A DNA stretch of 64,000 bases from SLHU01 sp009929975 (GTDB taxonomy: Bacteria; Bacillota; Clostridia; Saccharofermentanales; UBA5734), in assembly GCA_040776905.1 (NCBI GenBank), contig JAXGZQ010000001.1, positions 1,240,001 through 1,304,000 on the forward strand, read 5' to 3'. The stretch's first letter is position 1; each line of letters opens with the position of its first letter. The position numbers and the translations under genes are program-made. The notes beneath the pieces are model-generated. The model had not been told where the DNA came from. It saw only the letters and a list, made by a program, of their open reading frames with translations, and made no database searches. Positions 33,703-43,111 of this stretch are shown here, one piece after another.

Positions 33703-35070
33703 ATGAACTCGTTTTTCTCCCGTTCCCTGTCCGAACTGCTGGCGATGATCCGGCGTGGCGATGTCAGTCCGACTGAATTGGCCGCCCACTGCATCCGGCA
33801 GATCGACCGTCGTGATCGTGGACGAGCAGGACTCAACAGCGTGTGTGAACTGAATCCCCATGTGTTCGCGGAGGCCCGGCGCCTCGAAGATCGCCTGGCT
33901 GCCGGACGTGGCACAGGGATGCGCCCGGCACCGCTTTTCGGTCTGCCGATCCTGATCAAAGACAATATCGGGACCGCAGCACCGCTGCATACAACGGCCG
34001 GGAGTCTGGCCCTGAAACAGCATCAGCCGCCGGACGCGGCCATTGTTCACCGGCTGCGTGACTGCGGCGCGATCATTCTGGGCAAGACTAATATGACAGA
34101 ACTGGCCAATTACATGTCGCCGAAAATGCCGGGCGGCTACAGCTCAGCTGGTGGACAGGTGGTGTACCCCTATGACCGTACCCGTGACCCATGGGGCTCT
34201 TCGACCGGTTCAGCCGTTGCGGTGGCTGCCGGGTTCTGCGCCGCGGCGATCGGAACAGACACTTCAAATTCAATCATTGCGGCCGCGCTGCGTCTCGGTG
34301 TTGCCGGCCTGCGTCCGGCGCTCGGGCTGTGGCCTCAGGAGGGTATTGTGCCCATCACAAAAACATTGGATACCGCCGGGCCGCTGGCACGCTCTGTCAG
34401 TGACCTGCGGCTGATCGACCAGGCCGTCCGTGGCCTGAATGAAAGTCGTCCAGACAGCCGTTTGTCTTTGTCCGACCTGCGGATCGCAGTCAATATCTGG
34501 CAGCCGGACGGCCGACAGCCCACACCACTGGCAGTCAGTCTGCCGGAGCGGCTCAGACAGGCCGGCTGTTCAATCCGTGAGATCAATTGGCCGGTGTCGG
34601 CCGCACTCAGAACCATCATGAAATTTGAGTTCAAAGCGAATCTCAACGCGTATCTGCGACAGACCGGAGCTCCGGTGCCGTCACTGGCGGACCTGATTGA
34701 CTACAATCAGACCCATGCGGCAGCCGCGCTCCGCTACGGCCAGTCTCAACTGCTGGAAGCGGAACATGACGTCAGCGGAACCGGCCGCGAACCGGAATAT
34801 CGCGACGCACTGGCGGAAATCAGCCGGCAGCAGGCCCTCGCCCGGGATCTGCTTCATGATGTCGATCTATGCCTGATGGCAGCTCCGAATAATGTCGCGC
34901 ATCTTTGCGGGCTCCCTTCTGTCGCGCTGCCCGGCGGAGCCGATCATGACGGCCTGCCGGACGGGCTGGTTTTCTGTGGCCTTGATCAGGATCGCTTGCT
35001 GGCCGCCGCCGCGCTGATCGAACCGCTCTTGCCGCCGCCTCCACCGCTGCCACTGGCGGAAACCCGATGA
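33703..35070 (+). CDS. Amidase-signature family hydrolase
   Basis: 455 residues. The Ser-cisSer-Lys triad of the family is visible: Lys in PILIKDNIGT (about 86), cis-Ser in WGSSTGSAVAVAAG (about 166-178) and the nucleophilic Ser in GTDTSNSII (about 188). GATDTGGS-type text is changed to DTSNSI, a modest deviation. It hydrolyses C-N bonds of carboxamides; no GatB or GatC gene lies near and the length is that of stand-alone amidases. ATG 33703 follows GGGAGG. Substrate unknown. Confidence 0.85.
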   Translation: MNSFFSRSLSELLAMIRRGDVSPTELAAHCIRQIDRRDRGRAGLNSVCELNPHVFAEARRLEDRLAAGRGTGMRPAPLFGLPILIKDNIGTAAPLHTTAGSLALKQHQPPDAAIVHRLRDCGAIILGKTNMTELANYMSPKMPGGYSSAGGQVVYPYDRTRDPWGSSTGSAVAVAAGFCAAAIGTDTSNSIIAAALRLGVAGLRPALGLWPQEGIVPITKTLDTAGPLARSVSDLRLIDQAVRGLNESRPDSRLSLSDLRIAVNIWQPDGRQPTPLAVSLPERLRQAGCSIREINWPVSAALRTIMKFEFKANLNAYLRQTGAPVPSLADLIDYNQTHAAAALRYGQSQLLEAEHDVSGTGREPEYRDALAEISRQQALARDLLHDVDLCLMAAPNNVAHLCGLPSVALPGGADHDGLPDGLVFCGLDQDRLLAAAALIEPLLPPPPPLPLAETR

Positions 35071-35147
35071 ACCCACCTGTCTTTTTGTGCATAATCATGA
35101 CATTTATTGCATTTGTATAATTGACTTATGTTCATTAATTGGAAACG

Positions 35148-35156
35148 TGCTAAAAT
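35148..35156 (+). promoter_or_regulatory. Extended -10 promoter of the sulfur operon
   Basis: TGCTAAAAT, 92 bases before the YeeE/YedE start. A second -10-like TATAAT lies at 35116-35121. Confidence 0.5.
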
Positions 35157-35181
35157 AGATTCAGCGTGTTTATTTCGCTCA

Positions 35182-35193
35182 GCAAACGTTTGC
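35182..35193 (+). promoter_or_regulatory. LacI/PurR-type operator palindrome
   Basis: GCAAACGTTTGC, a perfect 12-base palindrome with the central CG of LacI-family operators, 26 bases after the -10. Repression of the sulfur operon by a LacI-family protein encoded elsewhere is likely. Confidence 0.5.
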
Positions 35194-35247
35194 GCTGCTG
35201 TTTTCTGAACGGACCGGACACAGTATTTTCGGGAGGAATTTGAAGTT

Positions 35248-36516
35248 ATGAAGAAGACTGAGCCCTTTATTGGATGGATCGTCCTGATTCTGGCCGTCAT
35301 TCTGGGCGGTACACTACTGAAAACCGATATGCTTTTTTTCCGCCTGCTGGTAGGTCTTGGCTTTGGCTATACACTGTCCAGAGCCTTCACCGGTTTCGCC
35401 GGCAGTGTGAACCGGGCGTTCCGCACCGGATCAGCCAAGCTCATGCGGACGATGATGTTCATGTTTTTCATCACGGCCCTGCTGACAACCTCGTTTTTGC
35501 TGAAGGCAGAAGACATCACGGCTTATGGTCTGTGGATCAACCCGATCAACCTCGGACTGTTGCTCGGCGCGATGCTTTTCGGTTTCGGCATGTCCTTTTC
35601 GTCCTGCTGCGCGACCGGAACGATGACCGATCTGGTCACCGGCCTCCCCCGTGCGCTGATCACGTTGATTTTCTTCTGCATCGGTGTCTTCGTCGGCTTC
35701 CCGGCCCAGAAAAGCAGTCTGGCAACAGCAGCCTGGCTGACCTCAGAAACCGGTGAATTGTTCAGCAAAGGCGTATTCTTCCCGGACCTGTTCAAATGGG
35801 ACGGTATGGGCGGCTATATCGGAGCACTGCTCCTGACCGCGCTGCTCGGCAGCATCGTCGTATTCCTGAGTTACCGTTTTGAGAAAAAGCGCAAGGCCGC
35901 CAACCGCTACACCGGCGTCGTGTCTGAAATTGATCAGGACAAACATGAGTCTCTGGAAATCTCTCAATATAAATTGCTGAGCGCGTCAACCTATCAGCGC
36001 TATTTCGTCAAACCCTGGACGCTCAAACAAGGTGCTGTCATTCTCAGCGTTTTGTTCACCCTGCTGATGGGCGTGACCAAAGCCGGCTGGGGCGCGTCAA
36101 CACCTTACGGCCTGTGGTTCGGCAAGGTTCTGATGCTCTTTGGTGTGTCTGCCGCTGATCTGGCCGCTTTCACCAAAATGCCGGAAGCCGGTTTCACCAC
36201 CCCCTTCTTTGAACACGGCGTCTCCGTTCAGAATTTCGGTATTATCGTCGGCACCTTGATTTTCATGCTGACGGCCGGTCTGTTCAGTAAAGTCTTCACC
36301 TCTGAGCTGAAAATTCACGCGATCGAAATTGTGCTGTTTGCCATCGGCGGTTTGACCATGGGATATGGCACACGTCTGGCTAATGGCTGTAATGTCGGTG
36401 CCCTGTATTCACCAATCGCCGCATTCTCTCTTTCCGGCTGGATCTTTCTTGTCTTTATGATCATTGGTGGTATTATTGGTAACCAGGTATTCAAGGCTGT
36501 TCTCAAAGAAAAATAA
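35248..36516 (+). CDS. YeeE/YedE family sulfur-compound transporter
   Basis: 422 residues, about ten membrane helices. Conserved Cys motifs are present in both halves: GMSFSSCCATGTMTDL near 112-127 and YGTRLANGCNVGALYS near 372-387, as in the YeeE/YedE (TsuA) family that takes up thiosulfate through cysteine relays. GGGAGGA precedes the ATG. It is 18 bp before the CoA-disulfide reductase/rhodanese gene on the same strand, so the pair likely imports and reduces sulfane sulfur. The substrate, thiosulfate or another, is inferred from the family. Confidence 0.88.
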   Translation: MKKTEPFIGWIVLILAVILGGTLLKTDMLFFRLLVGLGFGYTLSRAFTGFAGSVNRAFRTGSAKLMRTMMFMFFITALLTTSFLLKAEDITAYGLWINPINLGLLLGAMLFGFGMSFSSCCATGTMTDLVTGLPRALITLIFFCIGVFVGFPAQKSSLATAAWLTSETGELFSKGVFFPDLFKWDGMGGYIGALLLTALLGSIVVFLSYRFEKKRKAANRYTGVVSEIDQDKHESLEISQYKLLSASTYQRYFVKPWTLKQGAVILSVLFTLLMGVTKAGWGASTPYGLWFGKVLMLFGVSAADLAAFTKMPEAGFTTPFFEHGVSVQNFGIIVGTLIFMLTAGLFSKVFTSELKIHAIEIVLFAIGGLTMGYGTRLANGCNVGALYSPIAAFSLSGWIFLVFMIIGGIIGNQVFKAVLKEK

Positions 36517-36534
36517 GAAGTGGAGCAATGTGAA

Positions 36535-38232
36535 ATGAGTAAAAAAATTCTGATTATCGGCGGTGTCGCCGGCGGCGCGTCAGTTGCAGCCCGTGTTCGC
36601 CGTCTCGATGAATCCGCTAAAGTCATCATGTTTGAAAAGGGGCCGAACGTCTCGTTTTCCAACTGCGCGCTGCCCTTCCATCTGAGCGGGATCGTTGAAA
36701 ACAGCGATGATCTGGTTCTGATGGATCCACAGCAGTTCAAGAACCAGTACAATATCGAGGCCCGCGTCAACAACGAAGTGGTCAAGATCAAACGCGCAGA
36801 GAAAAAAGTGGTCGTCCGCAATCTGCTCAGCGGTGTTGAGTATGAAGAGGCTTACGACACACTGGTTGTCTCTCCCGGTGCCAACCCGATCATGCCGCGC
36901 AGCATCGAAGGCATTTTCAGCGATCATGTGTTCGCCGTCCGCAATGTGGTTGATATCAAGAACATCAGTGATTTCATCCATAAGCACACGGTGAAGGATG
37001 TCGTCGTGGTCGGCGGTGGTTTCATCGGCGTTGAAGTCGCGGAAAATCTGCGTCTGGCCGGACTCAATGTCAGCCTGGTGGAAGCGCTCAATCAGGTCAT
37101 GAGCCCGTTTGATTATGATATGGCTCAAATTCTGCATAAAGAAATGGTCGACCAGGGCGTCAATCTGATTCTCAGCGACGCATTGAAAACGATCAAGTCT
37201 GACTGTGTTCTGCTGCAGTCCGGCAAAGAAATCCCGGCTCAGGCCGTGATCATGGCCATCGGCGTGTCCCCGGAAACAACCCTGGCGAAAGATGCCGGGC
37301 TGGAAATCGGCAAAACCGGCGGCATCAAGGTCAATCAGCACTATCAGACCAATGATCCGGACGTCTATGCCGTCGGTGACGCGATCGAAGTCTATCACCG
37401 GCTGCTCCACCAGCCGACCCGTCTGGCGCTGGCCGGACCGGCTCAGCGGCAGGCCCGTGCCGCCGCGGATCACATGTACGGGATACCCCACCAGAACAAA
37501 GGTGTCATCGGATCCTCCGTCGTCCAGGTTTTCGACCTCTCCGCCGCGTCAACCGGCTTGAATGAGAAGACCGCGAAATCTGTCGGGATCAGCTATGATT
37601 TCGTCTACATCATTCCCGGCGATAAAGTCGGTCTGATGCCGGATGCCAATCCGCTGCATTTCAAACTGCTGTTTGAATCTCCGACGGGCCGTATTCTCGG
37701 CGCGCAGGCGATCGGCAAAGGCAATGTTGACAAGCGGATCGATGTCATCGCGGCCATGATCACGATGGGTGGTACATTGGAAGATCTCAAGGAACTGGAG
37801 CTCTGCTACGCGCCCTTGTTCGGAACGGCCAAGGATGTCGTCAATTTCGCGGCACTGGTCGGCCTCAATCTGCTGTATGGCGTTTTCCGCCAGGTCCCGG
37901 TCACCCGGGTACGGGAGCTGGTTGAAAGCGGCGCGACGATCATCGACGTGCGCGAACCACATGAATTTGAGCGCAGCCACCTGATCAACGCGGTGAATAT
38001 TCCGCTCAGCCAGCTGCGGCAGCGAATGGATGAGATCCCGAAAGACCAGCCGGTTTATCTGCACTGCCGCTCCAGCCAGCGAAGCTACAACGCGTTGCTG
38101 GCACTGCAGGGCAACGGTTATGACAATGTCTGGAATATCTCAGGATCGTATCTGGGCATCAGTTGTTATGAGTATTATCAGGACCTGGTCACAGGACGGG
38201 ATAAAATCGTTACGGATTACAATTTCGACTGA
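36535..38232 (+). CDS. CoA-disulfide reductase / polysulfide reductase with C-terminal rhodanese domain
   Basis: 565 residues. N-terminal FAD-binding GGVAGGASVAARVRR; the catalytic Cys lies in SFSNCALPFHLSG (about 43), as in the CoA-disulfide reductase/NADH oxidase group. A second nucleotide site (VVVVGGGFIGVEVAENL, NADH) follows near 155. The last 100 residues are a rhodanese domain with active-site Cys in YLHCRSSQRSYNALLAL (about 508). This CoADR-Rhd fusion reduces per- and polysulfides with CoA. I start at ATG 36535; the GTG at 36520 is less likely. Downstream of the YeeE/YedE gene. Confidence 0.92.
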   Translation: MSKKILIIGGVAGGASVAARVRRLDESAKVIMFEKGPNVSFSNCALPFHLSGIVENSDDLVLMDPQQFKNQYNIEARVNNEVVKIKRAEKKVVVRNLLSGVEYEEAYDTLVVSPGANPIMPRSIEGIFSDHVFAVRNVVDIKNISDFIHKHTVKDVVVVGGGFIGVEVAENLRLAGLNVSLVEALNQVMSPFDYDMAQILHKEMVDQGVNLILSDALKTIKSDCVLLQSGKEIPAQAVIMAIGVSPETTLAKDAGLEIGKTGGIKVNQHYQTNDPDVYAVGDAIEVYHRLLHQPTRLALAGPAQRQARAAADHMYGIPHQNKGVIGSSVVQVFDLSAASTGLNEKTAKSVGISYDFVYIIPGDKVGLMPDANPLHFKLLFESPTGRILGAQAIGKGNVDKRIDVIAAMITMGGTLEDLKELELCYAPLFGTAKDVVNFAALVGLNLLYGVFRQVPVTRVRELVESGATIIDVREPHEFERSHLINAVNIPLSQLRQRMDEIPKDQPVYLHCRSSQRSYNALLALQGNGYDNVWNISGSYLGISCYEYYQDLVTGRDKIVTDYNFD

Positions 38233-38258
38233 TTCCGGCCAGTCAACCGGACACATTG

Positions 38259-38296
38259 AAAAAGGCATCGCTGCAGCCCGCGGCGGTGCCTTTTTT
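38259..38296 (+). terminator. Intrinsic terminator of the sulfur operon
   Basis: Stem AAAAAGGCATCGC with GCGGTGCCTTTTT (one wobble), loop of 11 bases, T-run. Confidence 0.88.
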
Positions 38297-38308
38297 CAGG
38301 CCGGCCTA

Positions 38309-38317
38309 TGTTAGAAT
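38309..38317 (+). promoter_or_regulatory. Extended -10 promoter of the pirin gene
   Basis: TGTTAGAAT, about 60 bases before the ATG. Confidence 0.4.
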
Positions 38318-38377
38318 GGAACTGAGATGAACTGCGATTCATGTTACACTATCTGCGATAAAAGAAAGGATACTGCC

Positions 38378-39250
38378 ATGAATGATGTGAGAAAAATCGC
38401 CAGAATTACCCGGGGCCAGCCAGCGGTTGACGGTGCAGGGGTCCACCTGGTCCGGGTGATCGGTTATCACGACACCGATGATTATGATCCGTTTCTCATG
38501 CTTGACGCTTTCGATTCTAATAATCCTGATGATTATACCAAGGGATTTCCCTGGCATCCGCACCGTGGAATCGAAACCATCACGTATCTGATCCGCGGCG
38601 ACATTGAACACGGCGACAGCCTGGGCAACCAGGGCAGCATCCTGGATGGCGACTGCCAGTGGATGACCGCAGGTTCCGGCATCATTCATCAGGAGATGCC
38701 GCAGGCAAGCCCGCGGATGCTCGGTGCTCAGCTGTGGCTCAACCTGCCGGCCAAAGACAAGATGACCCGTCCCGCCTATGGTGATATCAAAGCCGACGAT
38801 ATTCCGGTGGTTGAAGCCGATGGCAGCCGGGTCCATGTACTGGCCGGGGACTATCACGGGCAGGCCGGTGCGTTTACCGGCCGCTATATCCCGGCGACCT
38901 ATCTGGACGTTGAGCTTAATGCCGGCCAGAGCTGGTCGTTCAACAGTGATCCGGCCAACACCCTGTTTATCTATATCTTTTCAGGTCAGGCTGTTTTTGA
39001 CGCGGATCAGGAGAGCGGCAGCGCGGAGACCCGTGTCGATGAAAAACAGGCCGTCCTGTTCGGACGCGGTGATGTGTTCCGGGTCAAAGCAGCTGATCAG
39101 GATCTGCGCTTCATTCTGTTATCGGCCAGGCCGCTGGATGAACCGATCGCCTGGGGCGGACCGATCGTCATGAACACACGCGCGGAGCTGGATCTGGCCT
39201 TTAAGGAACTGAGCCAGAAGACCTTCATCAAGCAGCATGATCCTGACTGA
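38378..39250 (+). CDS. Pirin family protein
   Basis: 290 residues, bicupin. The N-terminal cupin holds the metal ligands: FPWHPHRGIETITYLIRG (two His), later HGDSLGNQGS and the Glu in IIHQEMPQ, the usual His/His/His/Glu set of pirins, some of which are quercetin dioxygenases. The C-terminal cupin ends with FILLSARPLDEPIAWGGPIVMN. ATG 38378 follows GAAAGGA. It stands alone after the sulfur operon terminator. Enzyme activity cannot be assigned from sequence. Confidence 0.93.
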   Translation: MNDVRKIARITRGQPAVDGAGVHLVRVIGYHDTDDYDPFLMLDAFDSNNPDDYTKGFPWHPHRGIETITYLIRGDIEHGDSLGNQGSILDGDCQWMTAGSGIIHQEMPQASPRMLGAQLWLNLPAKDKMTRPAYGDIKADDIPVVEADGSRVHVLAGDYHGQAGAFTGRYIPATYLDVELNAGQSWSFNSDPANTLFIYIFSGQAVFDADQESGSAETRVDEKQAVLFGRGDVFRVKAADQDLRFILLSARPLDEPIAWGGPIVMNTRAELDLAFKELSQKTFIKQHDPD

Positions 39251-39261
39251 TCCAGACCGGA

Positions 39262-40182
39262 TCAACTCTCAGATAACGGAGTTTCACTTGCGGCCGGTCT
39301 GGCGATCCGGACCGGCCGCAGGTTGAGATAAAGCACGGCGGAAATAACGATCACGGCCCCGATCAGGGCCATTCTGCCCGGCTTTTCATTGAGCAGGAGA
39401 AACACCCAGACCGGATTCATGATCGGTTCAATCATCGAAAGCAGGCTCGCGTTCAGCGGCTGCGTCAACCGGATGCCAAATTGAAAGAGGATATAGCCGA
39501 GGCCGTGCTGAAACAGACCGAGCATCAGCAGGGCAAAAACAGGCATCGGCTGAATCTGTTCACGCGGCAGCGCCAGCAGCCAGGGCAGTCCGGCCAGAAA
39601 GGTTCCGATCTGCCCGATCAACAGGGCGGCCGGAACATGACAGTCTGGCCGGTTGTTGAAAACGAAGACCGCCGCGAATGTCAGACCGGTCACCAGCGCG
39701 AGCAGATTGCCGAGCTGATGTCCCGCGCTGAGGTCGTCAAAGAAAAACAGGACAATCCCTGCCAAAGCCCAGAACATGATCAGGACATCACGGCGTGCCG
39801 GACGGCTGCGATACAGCACAAGTCCAATGACAATGATGAAAATCGGTGCTGAATACTGCAGCATGATCGCGTTGGCTGCCGTCGTCAATTTGTTGGCGAT
39901 CACAAACAGCGATTGTGTCGCGACCAGTGCCAGCCCGGACAGCCAGGTGGTCAGATTCAAACGGACAGTCAGCCGTTTGCGATAATAGACCAGCATGATC
40001 AACGCGACCAGCAGGCCGCGTCCGGACGCGATGGCCATCGGGTGCCAGGGAATGTACTTGATCAGAAGACCGGCTGTACTCCAAAGCAGCGCGGCGGCCA
40101 GAATGGCCAGAGACCCCTTATGCTGCTGCGATGGTGAAACGGATTCCGGCAGAGGCTTCTTTGTCTCTGTCGCTGTGCTCAT
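39262..40182 (-). CDS. DMT-superfamily (EamA) transporter
   Basis: 306 residues with ten predicted helices in two EamA repeats: the first starts SLAILAAALLWSTAGLLIKYI, the second contains LGYILFQFGIRLTQPLNASLLSMIEPIMNPVWVFLLLNE, quoted only in part. This RLT...SMIEPIMNPVW text is the family's repeat-end signature. ATG 40182 has CAGGAGG upstream; the longer start does not. Such proteins export metabolites or amino acids; the substrate is unknown. It is convergent with the pirin gene, 11 bases apart. Confidence 0.88.
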   Translation of the reverse strand: MSTATETKKPLPESVSPSQQHKGSLAILAAALLWSTAGLLIKYIPWHPMAIASGRGLLVALIMLVYYRKRLTVRLNLTTWLSGLALVATQSLFVIANKLTTAANAIMLQYSAPIFIIVIGLVLYRSRPARRDVLIMFWALAGIVLFFFDDLSAGHQLGNLLALVTGLTFAAVFVFNNRPDCHVPAALLIGQIGTFLAGLPWLLALPREQIQPMPVFALLMLGLFQHGLGYILFQFGIRLTQPLNASLLSMIEPIMNPVWVFLLLNEKPGRMALIGAVIVISAVLYLNLRPVRIARPAASETPLSES

Positions 40183-40331
40183 TTCATATCCTCCTGTGGT
40201 GTCTGTCTGCGCGAAGCGCATGGTATCCGCATTATATCGCAGTCGCTGTGCGCTGTCACTTTATGCGAACCGCACGAACACAGTTCACATTATTAGCAAA
40301 TATATAGATTTAGGTTTGCATGGCGAAAACG

Positions 40332-40340
40332 TGTCATAAT
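40332..40340 (+). promoter_or_regulatory. Extended -10 promoter upstream of GH94
   Basis: TGTCATAAT, about 150 bases before the ATG; a second -10-like TATGATATAAAT lies near 40355. The whole 310-base gap (40183-40492) otherwise holds only this control region. Confidence 0.4.
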
Positions 40341-40369
40341 GCCTTCAATTTATCTTATGATATAAATAT

Positions 40370-40384
40370 GGTGATGCATTCACC
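40370..40384 (+). promoter_or_regulatory. Dyad in the GH94 leader
   Basis: GGTGATGCATTCACC, 5-bp arms GGTGA/TCACC around TGCAT; possible operator, position only. Confidence 0.35.
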
Positions 40385-40492
40385 ACTGGTTTCGCTTGCT
40401 TTTGCGGCGGTTCCATCCTTATTTTCTGGTCATACCAACCGATGACAAACCGTCGTTGACGTATGACAATCACTCAGACTAAGGAGGTCTTC

Positions 40493-42931
40493 ATGAAATT
40501 CGGTTATTTCGATGATCAGAACAAAGAGTATGTCATTACCACACCGGAAACGCCGTATCCGTGGATCAATTATCTTGGTTCACAGGATTTTTTCGGCCTG
40601 TTCTCCAATACGGCGGGGGGCTACGCGTTTTACAAAGATGCCCGCCTGCGGCGATTGACCCGCTATCGCTACAACAACGTTCCTGTTGACAATGAAGGCC
40701 GTTATTTCTATCTCCGGGACGGCGACATCCTCTGGTCTCCGGCTTGGAAACCGACCTGCACCCCGCTTGACCATTATGAATGCCGCCACGGGATGGGCTA
40801 TTCCGTCATCGAATCGGTTAAAAACAACCTCAAAGCCCGTCATACGGCGTTTGTCCCGCTCGAAACCAATGCTGAAGTTCATCAGCTGGTTCTGACAAAC
40901 CAGAGTGAAGAAACAAAGAGAATCGATTTGTTCTCCTATCTTGAGTTCTGTCTCTGGGATGCCTACGATGACATGACCAATTTCCAGCGCAACTTCAATA
41001 TCGGCGAAGTTGAGGTGGAAGGATCAACCATTTACCACAAGACAGAATATCGTGAACGGCGTGATCATTACGCGTTCTATACCGTCAATCATCCGCTGGC
41101 GGGTTATGACACAAACCGGGAAGATTTTATCGGCCTGTATCATGGCGTCAACCTCCCGGACGCGGTCCGCGACGGCCAGTCCCGCAACAGTCAGATCATT
41201 GGCTGGTCACCCATCGCGTCCCATCATCTCGAGATCGAGCTGGCGGCCGGCGAATCACGTTCACTCATTTTCCTGCTCGGCTACATTGAGAATGCCCGGG
41301 ATGACAAATGGTCCGGCAAATTGGTGATCAATAAGAAGAAAGCGCATGAACTGCAGGCCCGCTTCGAGACGGACGCCCAGGTTGAGAGCGCGCTGGCCGA
41401 TCTGAAGACTTACTGGGATCAGCTTCTGTCCTGTTACAACGTAGAAACTGAAGAGGCTGAAGTCAACCGCATGGTCAATATTTGGAATGCCTATCAGTGC
41501 ATGGTCACGTTCAACATGTCCCGTTCGGCTTCCTATTTCGAATCCGGTGTCGGCCGCGGCATGGGATTCCGCGATTCCAATCAGGATATTCTCGGCTTTG
41601 TCCATCAGGTTCCTGAACGGGCCCGCGAGCGTCTGCTCGACCTGGCGGCCACGCAGATGGAGGACGGCGGCGCTTATCATCAATATCAGCCATTGACCAA
41701 AAAGGGAAATCTTGATGTCGGCGGCGGATTCTATGATGACCCGCTCTGGCTGATTCTGGCCACTGCGGATTATATCAAGGAAACCGGCGATCTCAGTATT
41801 CTCGAGGAGATGGTTCCGTTTGACAACCGCGACGATCTGGCCCAGCCGATGCTCGAACACCTGAAACGTTCGTTTGATCATGTGATCAACCACCTGGGAC
41901 CGCACGGACTGCCGCTGATCGGCCGCGCTGACTGGAATGACTGCCTCAATCTCAACTGCTGGTCGGAGAATCCGGGGGAATCATTCCAGGCAGGCCCGTT
42001 GCGACAGGACATGAAGACCGCTGAATCTGTCCTGATCGCCGGAATGTTCGCCTATATCGGGCCGGATTATGCCGGGATCTGCCGTCTGCTCGGCCAGGAA
42101 GAAGAAGCTCGCCGGGCGGAGGATGAAATCGCCAGAATGAGGCAGACCGTGCTGAGCCAGGGCTATGACGGCGACTGGTTCCTGCGGGCCTACGATGCCA
42201 TGGGCGAGAAAATCGGATCATCCGAATGTGATGAAGGCAAGATCTTCATTGAACCTCAGGGCATGTGCGTCATGGGCCGCATCGGTGTTGAAACCGGAGA
42301 AGCGGAAAAAGCCCTTGATTCAGCACAAAATTATCTTGATACGCCCTATGGCATGGTGCTGAATAATCCCTGCTACACCGGTTATCGGATCAATCTCGGT
42401 GAGATTTCCACTTATCCGGGCGGCTACAAGGAAAACGCCAGCGTCTTCTGCCACAACAACCCCTGGGTTGCCTGTGCGGAGACCGTACTGGGCCGTGGCG
42501 ACCGCGCGTTTGAGATCTACCGCAAAATCTGCCCGGCCTATCTTGAGGATATCAGCGACCTGCATCGGACGGAACCTTATGTGTACGCCCAGACGATCGC
42601 CGGTAAAGATGCGTTAAAACCCGGTGAAGCGAAAAATTCCTGGTTGACCGGTACGGCATCCTATAACTTCGTCGCGATCACCCAGTGGATTCTTGGTGTC
42701 AAGCCTCAGTTTGACGGCCTGCAGGTCAATCCCTGTATTCCTTCCCGATGGAACGGGTTCAAGGTCAAGCGGATCTGCCGTGGTGTGACCTATCACATCA
42801 ACGTAAAGAATCCGGATCATGTCTGCAAAGGCGTCGCCGCCATGACGGTTGACGGAAAGCCGGTTGACGGCTTCCTTGTGCCGTATGCCACAGATAAAAA
42901 AGACGTTCAGGTTGATGTCGTGCTCGGCTGA
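40493..42931 (+). CDS. GH94 cellobiose phosphorylase
   Basis: 812 residues, the normal length for cellobiose phosphorylases. No signal peptide, so it acts in the cytoplasm: cellobiose plus phosphate to glucose-1-phosphate plus glucose. Motifs: MKFGYFDDQNKEYVITTPETP at the start, GMGFRDSNQDILGF, then LIGRADWNDCLNLNCW near 475-490 holding the acid Asp (480/483). AAGGAGG stands before ATG 40493. Flanked by amylase and other glucan genes. GH94 also includes other phosphorylases, so chitobiose is a less likely alternative. Confidence 0.92.
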   Translation: MKFGYFDDQNKEYVITTPETPYPWINYLGSQDFFGLFSNTAGGYAFYKDARLRRLTRYRYNNVPVDNEGRYFYLRDGDILWSPAWKPTCTPLDHYECRHGMGYSVIESVKNNLKARHTAFVPLETNAEVHQLVLTNQSEETKRIDLFSYLEFCLWDAYDDMTNFQRNFNIGEVEVEGSTIYHKTEYRERRDHYAFYTVNHPLAGYDTNREDFIGLYHGVNLPDAVRDGQSRNSQIIGWSPIASHHLEIELAAGESRSLIFLLGYIENARDDKWSGKLVINKKKAHELQARFETDAQVESALADLKTYWDQLLSCYNVETEEAEVNRMVNIWNAYQCMVTFNMSRSASYFESGVGRGMGFRDSNQDILGFVHQVPERARERLLDLAATQMEDGGAYHQYQPLTKKGNLDVGGGFYDDPLWLILATADYIKETGDLSILEEMVPFDNRDDLAQPMLEHLKRSFDHVINHLGPHGLPLIGRADWNDCLNLNCWSENPGESFQAGPLRQDMKTAESVLIAGMFAYIGPDYAGICRLLGQEEEARRAEDEIARMRQTVLSQGYDGDWFLRAYDAMGEKIGSSECDEGKIFIEPQGMCVMGRIGVETGEAEKALDSAQNYLDTPYGMVLNNPCYTGYRINLGEISTYPGGYKENASVFCHNNPWVACAETVLGRGDRAFEIYRKICPAYLEDISDLHRTEPYVYAQTIAGKDALKPGEAKNSWLTGTASYNFVAITQWILGVKPQFDGLQVNPCIPSRWNGFKVKRICRGVTYHINVKNPDHVCKGVAAMTVDGKPVDGFLVPYATDKKDVQVDVVLG

Positions 42932-42970
42932 TGAATAAAGGTTCAACTCGACATATCTGACCCATGATGG

Positions 42971-43030
42971 ATGAGCTCTCCTGAAAACAGACAGTGGAAA
43001 CACGGTGTGCGGACAGGAGGGCTCATTTTT
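42971..43030 (+). terminator. Intrinsic terminator of the GH94 gene
   Basis: ATGAGCTCTCCTG pairs with CAGGAGGGCTCAT (one wobble), loop of about 30 bases, T-run. Confidence 0.75.
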
Positions 43031-43111
43031 ATTACATGCGGAGCAAGACCGGAAAAGCGGCCTGCCTTTCACCATGCCAAACTGAAATCATCAAGCTGAT
43101 CGTCATTAAAA

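Noticed and set aside
36580..37491. Leftward frame of 303 codons
   Set aside because: Shadow of the CoA-disulfide reductase gene, without motifs.
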